A DNA stretch of 64,000 nt from Siphonodentalium dalli (GCA_032622095.1 CP136061.1:195904935-195968934); one strand, 5' to 3'; numbered from the stretch's first letter, positions 19,106 to 32,145 are shown. Numbers and translations are program-made. Notes: a model not told the origin generated them from the sequence alone.

Positions 19106-21485
19106 ACGGTGTAATTCAGTAAAAATCCAAGATGGCCACTGGCGGCTATGTTTTCCACTGAAATTCAAAACCATTTGATAGCTCCCATCTAGTAGATCAA
19201 TATCAAGATCATTGAAGTTTGGTGATGATCGGATGATGGAAGTGGACTGTAGGGTGTACCAAAGAATTTGGTCATGCAAAGAGTAAAATCCAAGATTGCT
19301 GCCGGCAGACATCTTTTATGGTCCAATGATCCAAAAATCACACGCTCCGATCTACATGTCAATATTAACCCCCATGGCACATTCCATGACGATCAGACGA
19401 ACAGTTCGGCCTGTAGCCCATGCTAATGGATTAAATTTTGAAATTCAAGATGGCTACTGGCGGCCATGCTGTTTTGCCGAGTGACCCAACATGACTCGTT
19501 TCCCATATACATGTCAATGTCAGCAGCCATGACAAATTTCATAATGATCCGACCAAAGGTACTACCTGTAGCCATTGCCAAAGAAGTTAGTCATGCAAAG
19601 AGTATAATACAAGATATCTGCCAGTGGCCATGTTTTATGGCCGAATAAACCCAAAATGACTCTTTCCCATCTACATGTCAATATTAACATCCAGAACAAA
19701 TTTCATGATGATCAGACGAACACTCCGGCATGTAGCCCGTGCTAATGGATTGAATTTTGAAATCCAAGATGGCCACTGACGGCCATATTTTTTGCCAAAT
19801 GAAGCCAAAATGACTCGTTAGAATCCACATGTCGATGTCAACAGCCATGATAAATATAATAATGATCCGACCGAAGATACGACTTGTAGCCCGTGCCAAA
19901 GGATAGTCAAGCAGAGAGTAAAATCCAAGGTGGCTGTCGGCGGCCATGTTTTATGGCCGAATGACCATAAAATGACTCGTTCCTATCCGCATGTCAATAT
20001 TAACGTCCACGACAAATTTTATGATGATCAGACGAACACTCGGTCCTGTAGCCCGTGCTAATGAATTGAATTTTGAAATCTAAGATGGCTGCTGGCGGCC
20101 ATGTTATTTTTGCCGAATAACCCCAAAATGATTCGTTCCCATATACATGTCAATGTTAACATCCATGACAATTTTCATGATGATTCGGCCAAAGGTACGA
20201 CCTGTAGTCCGTGCCAAAATATTTTGTCATGCAGAGAGTAAAATCCAAGATGGCTGCCAGCCGCCATGTGTTATGGCCGAATGATCCCAAATTGAATCGT
20301 TCCCATCTACATGTCAATGTTATCAGCAATGACAAATTCCATTATGACCCGACCCAAGGTACGACATGTAGCCCGTGCCAAAGGATTTAGCCAAGCAAAG
20401 AGTAAAGACTTGCCAGCGGCCATCTGTTATGGCCGAATGACCACAAAATGACTCGTTCCCATCTGCATGTCAATATTACCATCTTCGACAAATTTCACGA
20501 TGATCAGACGAACACTGCGACCTGTACCCCGTACTAATGGATTCAATTTTGAAATTCATTATGGCCGCTGGCGGCCATGTTTTTTTGCTGAATGACACCA
20601 AAATTACTCGTTCCCATCTAAATGTCAATGTCAAATTTCATAATGATCCGACCAAAGTACGACTTGTAGCTCGTGCCAAATGATATAGTCATACAAAGAG
20701 TAAAATATAAGATGGCTGCCAGCGGCCATCTTTAATGGCCGAATGACTCCAAAATGACTCGTTCCCATCTACATGTCAATGTTAACATACATGACACATT
20801 TCATGATGATCCGACAAAAGGTAAGACCTGTGACCCGTGCCAAAGGATTTAGTCATGCAAGGAGTCAAATCCAAGATAGCTGCCGACTGCCTTGTTTTAT
20901 GGCTGAATGACCCCAAAATGACTCTTTCCCCATCTACATATCAATATTAACATCCATGACAAAGTTCATGAAGATCAGACGAACAGTTCGGCCTGTAGCT
21001 CGTGCTAAGGGATTGAATTTCGAAATAAAAGATGGCCGCGGGCGGGCATGTTTTTTTTTGGCGAATGACTTGTTCCCATCTGCATGTCAATGACAACAGC
21101 CATGACAAATGTCATAATGATCCGACCAAAGGTACGACTTGTTGCCCGTGCCAAAGGATTTAGTAATGCAAAGATGACATTCAAGATGGCTGCCAGCGGC
21201 AATGTTTATTGCCGAATGACCCCAAAATGATTCGTTCCCGTCTACATGTCAATATTAACATCCATGTCAAATTTCACGATGAACAGACGACAGTACGACC
21301 TGTAACCCGTGCTAATAGATTGAATTTTGAAATCCAAGATAGCCGCTGGCAGCCATTTTTTTTAACCGAATGACCGCAAAATGACTCGTTCCCATCTACA
21401 TGCCAATTTCAACAGCTATGACACATTTCATAATGATCCGACCAAAGGTACGACCTGTAGCCCGTGCTAAAGGAAATTGTTGACG
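19106..21485 (+). repeat. ~158-bp satellite, about 15 monomers, ~317-bp dimers
   Basis: 'aaatccaagatggc' plus 'ggcggccatg' recurs near 19,117, 19,288, 19,440, 19,603, 19,762, 19,921, 20,078, 20,242, 20,405, 20,557, 20,704, 20,869, 21,027, 21,180 and 21,332. Monomers alternate between a 'gctaatggattgaattttga' lead and a 'gtcatgcaaagagtaaaat' lead. The shared body has 'cccatctacatgtcaat', 'gacaaatttcat' and 'gatccgaccaaaggtacgac'. The block ends with 'cgcacacacgtacacaccca' at about 21,487-21,506. Short frames on both strands are repeat artefacts. Confidence 0.9.
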
Positions 21486-21529
21486 TACGCACACACGTAC
21501 ACACCCACAAAATAAAGTTGAGCTAAATA

Positions 21530-22560
21530 TGCGATTTGTCACTGTTTTATGACACCCCCACCCAATTTGAAGACTAGATCACCACGAACTGGAAAGCTAT
21601 CCTCTCAATATTAACTGAGTGTGTGGACAATGGGTAGTTGTATAATGATGTAGACAATTTATATAGATGGATTGGGTACAGAAAGCATGAGCACTTTACG
21701 AAAAGTGGCTGGCAAATAAGAAAGGCAAAATGTCTGTTTTGAGGACCCCCTACCCTAGTTAAAGTCTTGAAGACACCACATGCTGAAATGATATGTTCTC
21801 AATATTAACAAAGGGTGTGACCAAAGGTTAGTTTTTATCAGGATATACACACCATGGATGTGTGTGTTCCCGAAAAACGGCAGTTCACAACAAGCGCATG
21901 GCAAACAATACAGGCTAATGTTGTATCCCTATACCCTATTTGAAGTCGTGAACACATCACATAATGGATGGATTATGCTCTCAATATATCAACAGAGGTT
22001 GTGGCCGAATTGCTATTCTATCAGACATTATACGATAAATAAAGTTACATGTGTTGTATTCCGACAGCCTGGGACACTTTACAAAAAGCGGCTGGCAAAT
22101 AAAAAAATTCAATAAACTGTTTTGTGACCACCTACGCTATTTTATGTCATGAACACACCACGAACTGGAGGGATATGCTCTTGTTTTAACTGAGGGTGTG
22201 GACAGTTCTGTCCGGAAGTAAACCATCTATATGGATTGGTTGGTTCCTGGGAATCTGTGACACTTTACAATAATCGACTGGAAAATACGAAAGGCGTATT
22301 GTCACTGTTTTGGAACCCCCTACCCTATTTGAACCCTAGTTTTGAACATACCACCCACTAAAGTTATATGCTATACGTTTTAACATTGGGTGTGGAGAAA
22401 TGGGTATTCGATAAGGATATATACAATTACTATGGATGGTCTCGTTACCGAAAGACTGCAGGACCTTACAAAGAGCGAATAGCAAATCAGAAAGACCATT
22501 TTTCGATTATTTGGAGACCATGACCTACCCAATTTTAAGTCTTGAACACTCAACGAACTG
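21530..22560 (+). repeat. ~195-bp satellite, right block (about 5-6 monomers)
   Basis: Monomer anchors lie near 21,582, 21,772, 21,948, 22,150, 22,337 and 22,545, with the same internal boxes as the 13.9-15.3 kb block. The block continues the background satellite after the 158-bp satellite insertion. Confidence 0.8.
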
Positions 22561-22562
22561 AA

Positions 22563-23148
22563 TATATGAGAAGATTCGTCCAGCTACACTTCACACTAGT
22601 TTGTTTTTTATTTAGATATAAAACTGAGAATATATGTGACCCGCCATATCAAATCCAGTCGTAAGTCGGGAATTTTTACCCTGTGCCAATGCATTCTCTT
22701 ATATATGCGAGTCGACCATAGGTCGCCTCGCATATATAAGAGACTGCATTGGCCTAACAATTTTTTACAATTTTAATAATTTTTTCCTGTATTCTTTAAC
22801 AATTTTATAATTTCACCCATACAGAGCCCCAGACAAACATGAGCAGACGACACTCTTCTATGTGCTTCTATATATGCGTGGGGCTCCCTGCAGGGTAATG
22901 GATGTTTTTCATTTTATGTCCTAAAAATTGTAAGAAACATTTATTTAAAAAAAATGATAAAAAATTGTTAGGCCAATGCATTCTCTTATATATGCGAGGC
23001 GACCTATGGTCGACTCGCATATATAAGAGAATGCATTGGCACAGGGTAAAAAAAAATCTCGACTTCCGACTGGATTTGATATGGCGGGTCACATATGAGA
23101 AGATTCTTTCAGCTACATGTCACACTAGTTTTTTATTTAGATATAAAA
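22563..23148. mobile_element. Second nested palindrome, flanked by ~60-bp direct repeats
   Basis: The direct repeats 22,563-22,623 and 23,093-23,148 ('atatgagaagattc...', 'cacactagtt', 'tttagatataaaa') flank inverted arms 22,632-22,678 and 23,047-23,096 ('gacccgccatatcaaatcc' and its complement). These in turn enclose hairpin element H copy 2. The arms are near-perfect apart from an A-run length difference. Confidence 0.9.
22679..23046. mobile_element. Hairpin element H, copy 2 (368 bp)
   Basis: It has the same 'ccctgtgcc/ggcacaggg' ends and two 67-bp palindromes (22,686-22,752 and 22,973-23,039) as copy 1. Its middle is ~140 bp longer and includes another inverted pair 'gagcccca' (22,824-22,831) and 'tggggctc' (22,879-22,886). 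One substitution (gactgcatt for gaatgcatt) breaks the right arm of the first palindrome. Confidence 0.9.
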
Positions 23149-23149
23149 T

Positions 23150-23525
23150 TGCCACCTTGCTGAGACTATATAGTGGAGATTCATTTGAATATATTTATAT
23201 TTTATATTTCTTATTATTTAGAGGGACACTAACAATATCTTTGGCAACAAAAGGGATTTTGTTTGATATTTGTGAGACTATATGTATACATTATGTGTCA
23301 TAATCATGTTCTTTATAACAAATAGTTCGGTCCTGCAAGGTGGACGTCGATACATGTTTATTTATAGCTGTTACCAATACCATGAGTTGTAGTTGTTGTT
23401 GTAATATGGGGTCTGGAAGCCTGAATACGTCTTTAATCACTTAAAAAATGACATCGGTCCCAATTTTCAGCAAAATGATCAACTGGGTAATTTGGTAATG
23501 TTATCAAAAGTATGTAATTTTGTTT
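23150..23525. other. No recognisable feature
   Basis: AT-rich unique sequence. The open frame at 22,902-23,303 is mostly element H sequence. Confidence 0.35.
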
Positions 23526-23529
23526 ACCA

Positions 23530-23650
23530 AAAACATGTTTGGGGAGGGGTAGCTAGAATCCAGTATCTCGCAAACTGTTCAAATTATTTGTAAACTTCTT
23601 TCTACATATGCTTGCCAGATAACTGCTATACCATATGGATTAACTATGTC
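23530..23650 (+). repeat. Dispersed repeat, inverted relative of 7,815-7,960
   Basis: See the landmarks listed for 7,815-7,960. This copy reads 'tagaatccagtatctcgca' and 'ccagataactgctatacca' on the plus strand. Confidence 0.6.
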
Positions 23651-25525
23651 GGCAATATTTTAATATCCATTTTAATGATAATGTTTGAAAAAAATATTTT
23701 TGTGAAAAATAGCGATTATTCAGTAAAAAGTAAATAAATATTTCGGCTCCAAATGGCAGGAAAATCCAAATTAACCAACACTTTTTCACATCAAGTAGAG
23801 ATATGATATGATTTAGTAATTTTAACACCACAATGTTGGCAAATAAGTTTGGACTTAGCCACAGAGCTCGCTTTACCAAAATCGTTAATTTCTGGATAAA
23901 GTTACTGGTGGGTATCGTCCTCGATTTGACAATAGCCACCACCGATTCCGTTATTTTCACTATCATTGTCGTGAACAATATATATTTCTTCTTTAAAAAA
24001 AGTTGGTTCGAACCTATTCTACCGTGGGTAGGGGTATCTCGAAAACTTGAGCTCTTTTTCGATTTGGCCGCCACACTAGTAGGCATCATGACAAAGCTGC
24101 ACAACCCATGTTTATTATATAGCATAGATCATATCGAAATTGAGTATTTTCATATTTTGGGTGACAAAAATTTGAATATTTGTTTCAATGCTTTGACAAT
24201 TTCCAACGCTAGCTGTCTAGTTTTCATTTAACTTTGATATTTTATTGAACTAATACCACTGCAATAGTAATGTTATATACAACAAAGGCTTCGACACGTA
24301 AAACTCTACCATGCACCTGAGAATAACTATGGAAACATCGCTGATTTTGTCCAGCCAAAATGCCAGAATGTCTAAATAAATTAATAGGAATCCAAATAAT
24401 GTTTCTCTGCTTGTCATCATATACGATCACATGCATCTCACAAAATGAACAGTGGAGAATTCCAATGTCGGAGTATATTTGAGAGTATGTTCGTAATCTT
24501 TCTTAATACAGTTTGGGGCAGTGTTTGCTTTTCCTCAAGTTATTGCGTTTCTTGTCAAATATATAATGTCTCTAAACCAGTTTCAATTTAGTCAATTAGA
24601 TAAGTATTTGACAGACATGTGAATTGGTGTTTCGAAAAGAATAGAGCAAAATGCGGAAACCTAATAGAGTGAAAACGTAAAATCAGGCGACGAGATATAC
24701 ACGATAATGAAGAAACTAACTGGGCGCAATTAAGTCCTGTGGTGTAGAGGACCCGTTTCAGTACACACACTGGTATGCATTGTTGACAGACGGATGGATG
24801 ATGGACACCAACCCATGGCAATAGCTCAAGCTTGACTTCGTCAGGTTGAGCTATAATGTCAAAGCGAGAGCAAGCACCATCGACCAGACGTATATGCCGC
24901 ATGTAATTGACAAAAGCGCTTGAGTGACAGAGCTGATCACTCTTAAAACCCAGATACAATCTTCAAAGCTCACACTGAAGTTTTTAATAGCACGCTGTTG
25001 TCACGCTTGGTGACGTTCAGAAATGTAAATAGTTTTATAATTAAGTGAATTATGTTATGATGCGCTGTGCACTTGTTCACGAGCACCTCAGGCCGCGCGC
25101 TATATATGTAGACTTTCGCATATAGCACGTACATATTGCATATATGAATATATTACGATAACTTTTATCGAATATACAACACTTTGGTGTTAACCTTACG
25201 CAAATGGTGGCTGACGTCACAGATACACAATTATGATAATTCAAACTGAGGTAACAGATAAGAAGTTATGATTTATAACATGCGTAACTACACACAATGA
25301 CATTGATTGACGCTATATGAAGATCGTTATATTATTTACTGTACAAATCCTAGTATGTGTTAATGGATAATTGATAAACATGTACATGATAAATCAATGT
25401 ATACATTTCCACACAGTCTGATCACTGTCCACCCACCAGTATTATGCGGAAAATTATTATGGCAAATTTATTTTACGCCGTTTTTCTTTTCTCCTTGTTG
25501 ACTTTCTAAATGTCATTGTGTTCAA
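23651..25525. other. Long stretch without a recognisable gene
   Basis: Open frames of 123-161 codons occur on both strands (23,640-24,125 minus, 23,833-24,231 plus, 24,588-24,959 minus). They overlap one another and I recognise no domain in them; the composition is that of AT-rich non-coding DNA. 24,002-24,060 loosely resembles the C-rich and 'atctcgaaaact' part of the 23,530 repeat. Confidence 0.4.
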
Positions 25526-25529
25526 TCTG

Positions 25530-25720
25530 CCAGAGGCGTTATTTCGCTAAAATCCGATTCAGATTCTGGATTCAGATTACAGATTGGTCCCCGTACGACT
25601 TGGTTCGGCAAAAGAACAGACCACAAATTTGCAGAATCAGTAAACGAACAGACCGTAATCCTAATTTCGTGGTAATCCGATTGGGATTTGGATTCCGATT
25701 ACGGACTCAAATGTTCATAA
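25530..25720 (+). repeat. 'GATTCAGATTC' degenerate repeat, inverted relative of 27,310-27,420
   Basis: 'ttatttcgctaaaatccg' here matches the reverse complement of 'cggattttagcgaaattac' at about 27,380-27,398. Both sit in runs of 'ggattc/gaatcc' words with 'gattacgg'. This may be a pair of element ends 1.7 kb apart, or two separate copies. Confidence 0.5.
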
Positions 25721-26290
25721 TGTAAACAAACCGAGATTTCGCCACCTCGGAGTTTAAAAACACAATAAAACATAAGAATCCGTCTCTTGTGTACAAATTA
25801 TTGCAGAATATAAACGATCTATACCAAAGAATTTTAAATGCGGAGACAAATTTGTTTTATTGAATGTAAACTGGGAGAATATTACTGAAATTAGCCAAAT
25901 AATAACGCTATTGATAGTAACGCTGGGGGAGCACTTCGGTTGATGGCGAAGCAAAATTAAATCATTGTTGATTGTCACTTTCATATGTCCATTTCATAAT
26001 TCCATCCATAAATACCGCCCGAACGCATGTCGATTTCGAATTCGGCGGATACGTCACCATTGACCGAATTCATATGAACCTGCATGGATTGTCTTCTGCT
26101 GTGTTCGTTATTATAATGTTTCTTCTTATTCAAGAAATAGTAGGATTATATATATATATGATATCGATGGATTATCAGATACACGTATGTACTATCATCT
26201 AGTCTTATAGCAATTTCATGTTTCATCTTGAAAATATTTTGTTTCGTTAAATGCAGTCGTTTTGCACAATAGTCTATGTATAGACAACAG
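25721..26290. other. No recognisable feature
   Basis: AT-rich. Short frames on both strands carry no recognisable signature. Confidence 0.35.
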
Positions 26291-26297
26291 ACATATG

Positions 26298-26420
26298 TTC
26301 TAGGGACGTGGTTAGATGTTTCCTCAAATTTCAGGCCAACTGCACCCCCCCCCCCATTGAACCAAACATCAATCTCACAGGTTCGCAGAATTCCATTTGC
26401 TCCCCTTGGAAATATCCAAC
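26298..26420. repeat. Fragment of the CCACGTCC-end repeat family
   Basis: 'agggacgtggttagatg', then a C12 run and 'cattgaaccaaacatc', matches the ends of the 8.7-9.1 and 27.5-27.85 kb copies in inverted orientation. Confidence 0.5.
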
Positions 26421-27309
26421 CTGACAAACACCAAGATTGGAAAATTACCAACTTTTACTGGTTGAAAAAAAAATATCAAACAATGAGAACAATGACAACC
26501 TATATATGGTGTCAAATTAATGTCCAACTAATGTTGTGTCATGCATGAAATTTCCGACTGCTGGAATGTACCAAAGTTTAGTTTAGATATATTTATTTCA
26601 AATATATGTCAAATTTAGATAACACATGATATATAACACATACATTTGTTTATACATACAAATAAATTGGGGGACAAGTGCTGACTCACTTAAGGGTAAG
26701 TATATATTATTACACTGAAAAAATAAATAATTAGTAATGGCAAAGCAACATGACTACCAAAACAAGTTGAACATATATACAGATCACTGGACACCCCTCT
26801 CCCGAGTTAGTCATAAGTTTGTATATGTATTTATTTAAAATCGGGTTTGTTTGTTGCGTTTGCTGGCTTGTAAGTGTCATTATTTGGAACAGTTAGTAAA
26901 AATAATCCTGATTTTCCTCACGTATGAATGACTGCACAGCTAAGCAAATTGTACCAAAGTTCGTAGTGGGGGTCGAGACACCCAAGCAACCCCTGTCGTC
27001 ACGTCCCTGTTCAACTGACAAGTTTCCTGTGTTCTTCACAACATCTTCGGAATTTGATTCAGGAGGCCTAGAGCTGTCATGTTTAGATATGCTTGCCCTC
27101 ATCAATAAACGCACTTTAACTTGAAAAATAAGATACGATTAAGTCGGATTGGCAGCAAATTATGTGCCGTGTATATACACATAGAAGAAAAGCATGACTT
27201 TCACAACAAACATGAACTTTATAAATATAAGATACAAATGATACTTGTGTCAAATACAAGAGCCATGTTTGACGCTGGAAGAACATTAAACGTAGTTGCG
27301 GAGACCACG
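26421..27309. other. No recognisable feature
   Basis: Unique AT-rich sequence. The frames at 26,893-27,114 (minus) and 26,924-27,124 (plus) are complementary shadows with no domain. Confidence 0.35.
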
Positions 27310-27481
27310 TGGATTTCAAAATCTGACCTAGAATCCGAAATTAGCTCCGCCCCCCGTAATCGGCTTTGGATTCTCAATCCGGATTTTAGCGAAATTACGG
27401 CTCAGTGCATTACTGACTTTGTCTTTGTCATTCGAGTGTCTATGTGTTATCTTCCCCTGGCAGTCATGTTACCTCGTCCGA

Positions 27482-27850
27482 CCAGGGACGTTGGTTCAGG
27501 GGGTTCATATTGTCTACCCCCACCCCCAACTTTGGTAATAATTTCATGCCTCATAACAAAGCAATTGGAAATTTGACAACACATACATGTTGAAATTGTT
27601 ATCATTGTTTAAGTTTGGAACCAGTGATTAGTGTGGAATGTTTTGTTTAGACCAACAGTACCATATCTATTTTCTACTTTTTGTAAATATTTTGGTCTGA
27701 AATGACCATCAGTTAGAAATTTTCTGGAAAGTTTGTGGTATTAGTTTAATTTTTAAATTGCAACACAGGATTTTGGTCTGTTTCAAGGGGGTGCCTTTGG
27801 AAACTTCAAGGTGGACACCCCAAACTAGACCATCTAGTCACGTCCATTGA
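27482..27850. repeat. Interspersed ~370-bp element with imperfect inverted ends
   Basis: It starts 'agggacgttggttcagggg' and ends 'accatctagtcacgtccat', roughly inverted. Inside are 'ctacccccacccccaa', 'aatttcatgcctcat' and 'aacttcaaggtggac', as in the copies at 240-705 and 8.7-9.1 kb. Non-autonomous and non-coding. Confidence 0.55.
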
Positions 27851-29130
27851 CCCGACAGTCACTTACCAATAACGGCAACACATAATACAGATATCCACTT
27901 AAAGATCCACCGTCCCATTTGGCACAAAATTTGACAAAATTTCTTTGGCCAATTCTCAGGTTACTATTGAAAATAAAAACGAAAAATACTTTGAAATCAA
28001 CATCATATTCTTGTGGTATAGGAATCGCACATAATCATCCATATAACACTCGTACGCGAGAATGCACTTTGTTATCTGCTGCTTTTGGGCAACGGAAGCA
28101 ATAGGGTCACAAAACTGAAAAATGTGTTAAAATTACCTCTTTTGAAAGTCAATATAATTAAGGCCATATACACATCCAGGAGTGAGACAAATAGAAAGTA
28201 AATAGACTAAAATAACCGATAATTATAGTTACACGTGGAAAGGAGATACGGGGTTCCATTAGGGTAATTGCTATGTTCAATAAGTCTTTATGGTAAATAA
28301 ATGTCGTATGTTTTGGATTATACTAAGCCGGTGCGACCCCCTCAACCGAAATGGTTTACGGATCAACCCATTAAACTGAATATATAACAATTCGTCGTGT
28401 GGAAACCAAAATGTTCTATCTCACATTGACCAATTTTGTGGGAAATCGACGATGAAGGTATAGTACCATCGTTAACCCACTAAATGAAGGTTGGGGTTGT
28501 CGGTCATGATGTCAGTCGGTAGATATTACCAAATCCTCCATTCAGTTGAAATTTTACTTGCGAACATACCTTGATATTTGAACAATAAGGGGAAATGTGT
28601 TTGGAGATAGAACTTTTTGCTACAAAAATGCCGATTTGTGTCAGGACCAGAGTACCCTTGGACATATGACATTTTGGTCCATATAACTTCTCAAATTTGA
28701 TTAATACCAGGAGGCACTTATCCCAGCCATGGGGTGGAAACATGACAACAAATCCCCATGTGGAACAGTTTTGTTTCTGAATGTGTAAAAGGACAGAACG
28801 TACAGCACTTCGCTGATTTTAAATCACGAGTTTAAGGGAAAATGTACCTAACTTTCTGGGGCAATCTACTACTATACTCAACAGAAAATATCAAATAAAA
28901 TAATTACTATGAGTCAAGATTGACAGATTGATACACTCACATACACACAAAACCACATATAACAACCTGCTAATTATAAGGACAGTGCTGGAGCTTGAGC
29001 CATTTACTCATGCTCACTATAATTACCATGTTATTTTACATCATTCATAGAGTACATTAGTGTATTTTGGACTGATCCATGACTCAAATTCATTCATTTG
29101 TTGCATATTTTCTGTTTAATAGATTAGGAT
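27851..29130. other. Long stretch without a recognisable gene
   Basis: No tandem or inverted structure and no credible frame. The longest frames (61 and 79 codons) have no family resemblance. Confidence 0.4.
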
Positions 29131-29189
29131 CGACCCTATAAATGACTGGATTTATGTCTCCACTTGAGTGAGCATACTGTAGAACTATT

Positions 29190-29960
29190 TATAACCAAGT
29201 ACCGTCGCCCGGTGTGACTAATTACTGCCCGTGCAAGCCCGGGCAAGTCCGTACACGCCATGACACGCCCGGGCAGGCCAGGGCGGCCCCATGAGCCCAT
29301 GGGCAGCATAATATGGTGTCTTATGGTAGTATAATACATACGAAGCATATAGATTGTGAAAATTGACTTGCTGCGTCATCCGCCGGCGGGTTTATTAACC
29401 CCTTAATTGCCGATATTGACTCGAAGAACCCGGGAGAGCCTGGGCAGACCCAGCGACCAGATCACTTTATATAGCGATGACTAACTGTATCCATACACAT
29501 ATTAAACGTAAACATAAATGCCGATATTGGCTAAAAGAACCCAAAGATGCCCGAGCAGACCCAGAAACTCGACCACACTATATATTGATGAATAAGATAC
29601 CTATTTTAAACGTAAGCGATGAAGATTTAATCACCGTCTCGTTCAAGACCTGGTTCATTAACCCCTTAAATGACCATATGGGTCAGAAGAAAGCACAAAA
29701 GAGCCTGGGATAGCCCGGTCACACCCAGAGACCGCATCAAACTATATCGATCATTGCTAATGGTAGCGATACACGAAACGTAAACTGTGAAGATTGACTC
29801 GTCGTTTTTCTTACGACCGGGTTCATTTGCATGCCCTTTAAATGACGACAAGGGCCAAAAAAGCGAGCCTGTGTAACCCGGGCGGACCCATGCGGACAGT
29901 ATAATATACGAAGCCTTGTGGTAGTAAAATGCATATGTTGTGAAAAACTACTTGCTGTGT
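29190..29960 (+). repeat. ~165-170 bp repeat family, forward block (about 4 units)
   Basis: Landmarks are 'attaaccccttaa(t/a)tg', 'gatattggctaaaagaaccc', 'gcccgggcagaccc', 'gtgaagattgact' and 'ccgggttcatt'. Units follow near 29,395, 29,515, 29,655 and 29,825. The first part (29,205-29,310) is rich in 'gcccgggcaagtccg'-type words. Confidence 0.7.
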
Positions 29961-30600
29961 CATCCAACGCCTGTGTTATTGGCCCAACTCTATTTATTAT
30001 TTGATCTGGAGTTCACGATCCCGTGCTAAAATATGTTTCAGATTGTTGACCAATTTACGATATTGACCCATCGAGGGCTGCATTAAACAGCGATGAGAGT
30101 AGTCCTATTTTCCCTCTGAATATATACATACATGTATACCGATTTTGGGATATAGTCAGATATCGCTCATATTACTCCCAGTGTCAGAAATAGCGTGTCG
30201 ACATGGCAGCTGTCCTTGTGATATAACCAACGATCCAACGTTTTGTCTCTTGATTTGAATAGAATAGTCCTTTCTATGTATTTTGATATAAACATTAGGA
30301 CCGAGTGTTCTGCATGTAAAAATGTTATATCGGACTATTTACTCCAACAACTTGCATGTTGTTTCACTGCTAACAAACTGTCATTGTTCACATTACGAGA
30401 GGCTGTCAATAAATATATATTGGATCTATTTGTGTGTGCTCTACTATATGTATAACACCCCATTACTATGGGTATAACATCTTTCTGTTAGAGATCAAAA
30501 CACTTTCCACTATAGGTATACATGTATAAATGCCGACGCATTTCCCAATGGAAAGTGATCTACCTACATTATAGTTTGGAATAATACGATACGAAAATAA
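29961..30600. other. Gap between forward and reverse repeat blocks
   Basis: No recognisable gene. A 70-codon plus-strand frame at 30,243-30,455 has no family resemblance. Confidence 0.35.
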
Positions 30601-30609
30601 TATTCCGTG

Positions 30610-30990
30610 CTCTTCCGATCCACATCTTCATTTAAGGGGTTAGTGAACCCTGAACGAGATGGCTTGTCAGTATTCGCAGTTACGCAGCTGGGTTCTTTTA
30701 AACAATATCGGCAATACAGGGGTTAACAAAAACGGTGATGGGTGGCACGGCAAGTAAATTTTCATTGCCCATGCATCCTACTACCATAATGCATCACGGG
30801 TCCATGGGTCGCCAGCGCTTGTGCGATATATCTCGTGATCTTCTAACACATACCGCCATTTAAGGGGTTAATGAACCCGCCCATAAACGAGATGGCGAGT
30901 CAATCTTCCCCGTTTAAATTTAGTCATCAACATAGAGTTTGATCTGCTCTCTGGGTCAGCCCACCGAGTCCCGGTTTCTTTTAGTGGAGT
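30610..30990 (-). repeat. ~165-bp repeat family, reverse orientation (2 units)
   Basis: 'catttaaggggttaatgaac' and 'ccgcc', 'acgagatggcgagtcaatct' and 'gggttcttttaaacaatatc' are reverse complements of the landmarks at 29.2-29.96 kb. Confidence 0.7.
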
Positions 30991-31087
30991 AGATTAAGTT
31001 CAGTGTTCAAGGCAATTGTTAAAATTGTAAATAAAGCATAAAAGTTTGCCCATATTTACACATTCACTAACTTGTTGATATTAGACA

Positions 31088-32145
31088 TGGAGCCACTCTG
31101 AAATTTCAATTTAATTTAAAGAGCGTTTCGTGATTATATACTTTATTAAATGTCGCAATTAATCTTACTATGAAATAAGCGATTTAAAATAAGACATATT
31201 CAGTAATTATGACTCTGCTAGATATAATGCCACATGTCTATGGTAAAATTGGGACTCCCCGTCCAAGATGGCCAAAAAATGGCAACTGAAAGAGTCAATT
31301 TGGCGTTTTTTCACCAACATCTTCTAGATCATTTTCTGCTGTATGTAACTGGTTTGGAAATGTGACTTTATTTGGTATTTTTAATGTTAAATGACAATTG
31401 AAGCAATGAAATATGCCATTCGTGGGATCCCAGTCCCTTCCGATCCCTCAATAAATCGATTTTTACACCAAGAATCACCGTTAGGATTCTAGTCATATTT
31501 TAAGAAGAAATGGACATAACTGTGCACAGTAAGTGAGGAATACCATTGCTTATGAATATTTCAAATCAATGGAACAGAAATTGTCACATGTTATTGGGCC
31601 AGAGTAGGCATATAATTAGTCATTTTTAGCCAAAGTGACAATTTTGATTCCATTGGGTTAATATAGACACAAGTAATTGTATGCACCACTTACATTGTGC
31701 AGTTCTGCTCATTTCTTGTTGAAATTTGACTAGGATAAAAAAAATAATATTTTTTTGTGAAATTTTATACTGAATTCTGTAAAAATGATTTTTTAAGGAT
31801 TTGAAGGGGATGGAACCACATAAATGACATATTCCATTGCTACAATGATCAGCTAACATGAACACCACAAAATAAAGTCACAGTTGAAACTGATATAGAA
31901 TATATTAGTGAAAAAATGTCAAATTGTCCACTTACGACTGCTATTTTGAGGGCCATCTTGCCTAAAAAATGTATCATCATATCTCGCAGAGTCATACTTA
32001 CTGTATATGCCTAATTTTCAATTGCATATTCCATGGTAATAGTAATGGCGACATTTATAGTAAATTATATAATTATGATACGCTCTTTAAATTCGGGAAA
32101 TCCCTTAAAAGAAATTTTAAAGTGAAATTTCAGCGTGGTTCCATA
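31088..32145. mobile_element. Old foldback element, ~500-bp diverged arms
   Basis: Left 'ggagccactctgaaatttca' and 'aaagagcg' (31,088-31,130) pairs with right 'cgctctttaaatt' and 'tgaaatttcagcgtggttcc' (32,080-32,145). Further in, 'aagcaatgaaatatgccatt' (31,402) pairs with 'aaatgacatattccattgct' (31,822). 'gtccaagatggcca' pairs with 'gggccatcttgcc'. The symmetry axis is near 31,610. Arm identity is perhaps 70-75 percent by eye, so the element is old. It splits the reverse-orientation repeat block. Confidence 0.75.

Noticed and set aside
24001-24025. 'ggttcgaacc' as a tRNA or SINE B box
   Set aside because: No A box at the proper distance and no cloverleaf around it.
23640-24231. Opposed 161- and 132-codon frames as possible membrane proteins
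   Set aside because: They are shadows of one another, hydrophobic because AT-rich, with no domain and no splice or start context.
25530-27420. Single 1.9-kb transposon bounded by the inverted 'ggattc' repeats
   Set aside because: The match is short and degenerate and nothing coding or boundary-like lies between; two separate copies are as likely.
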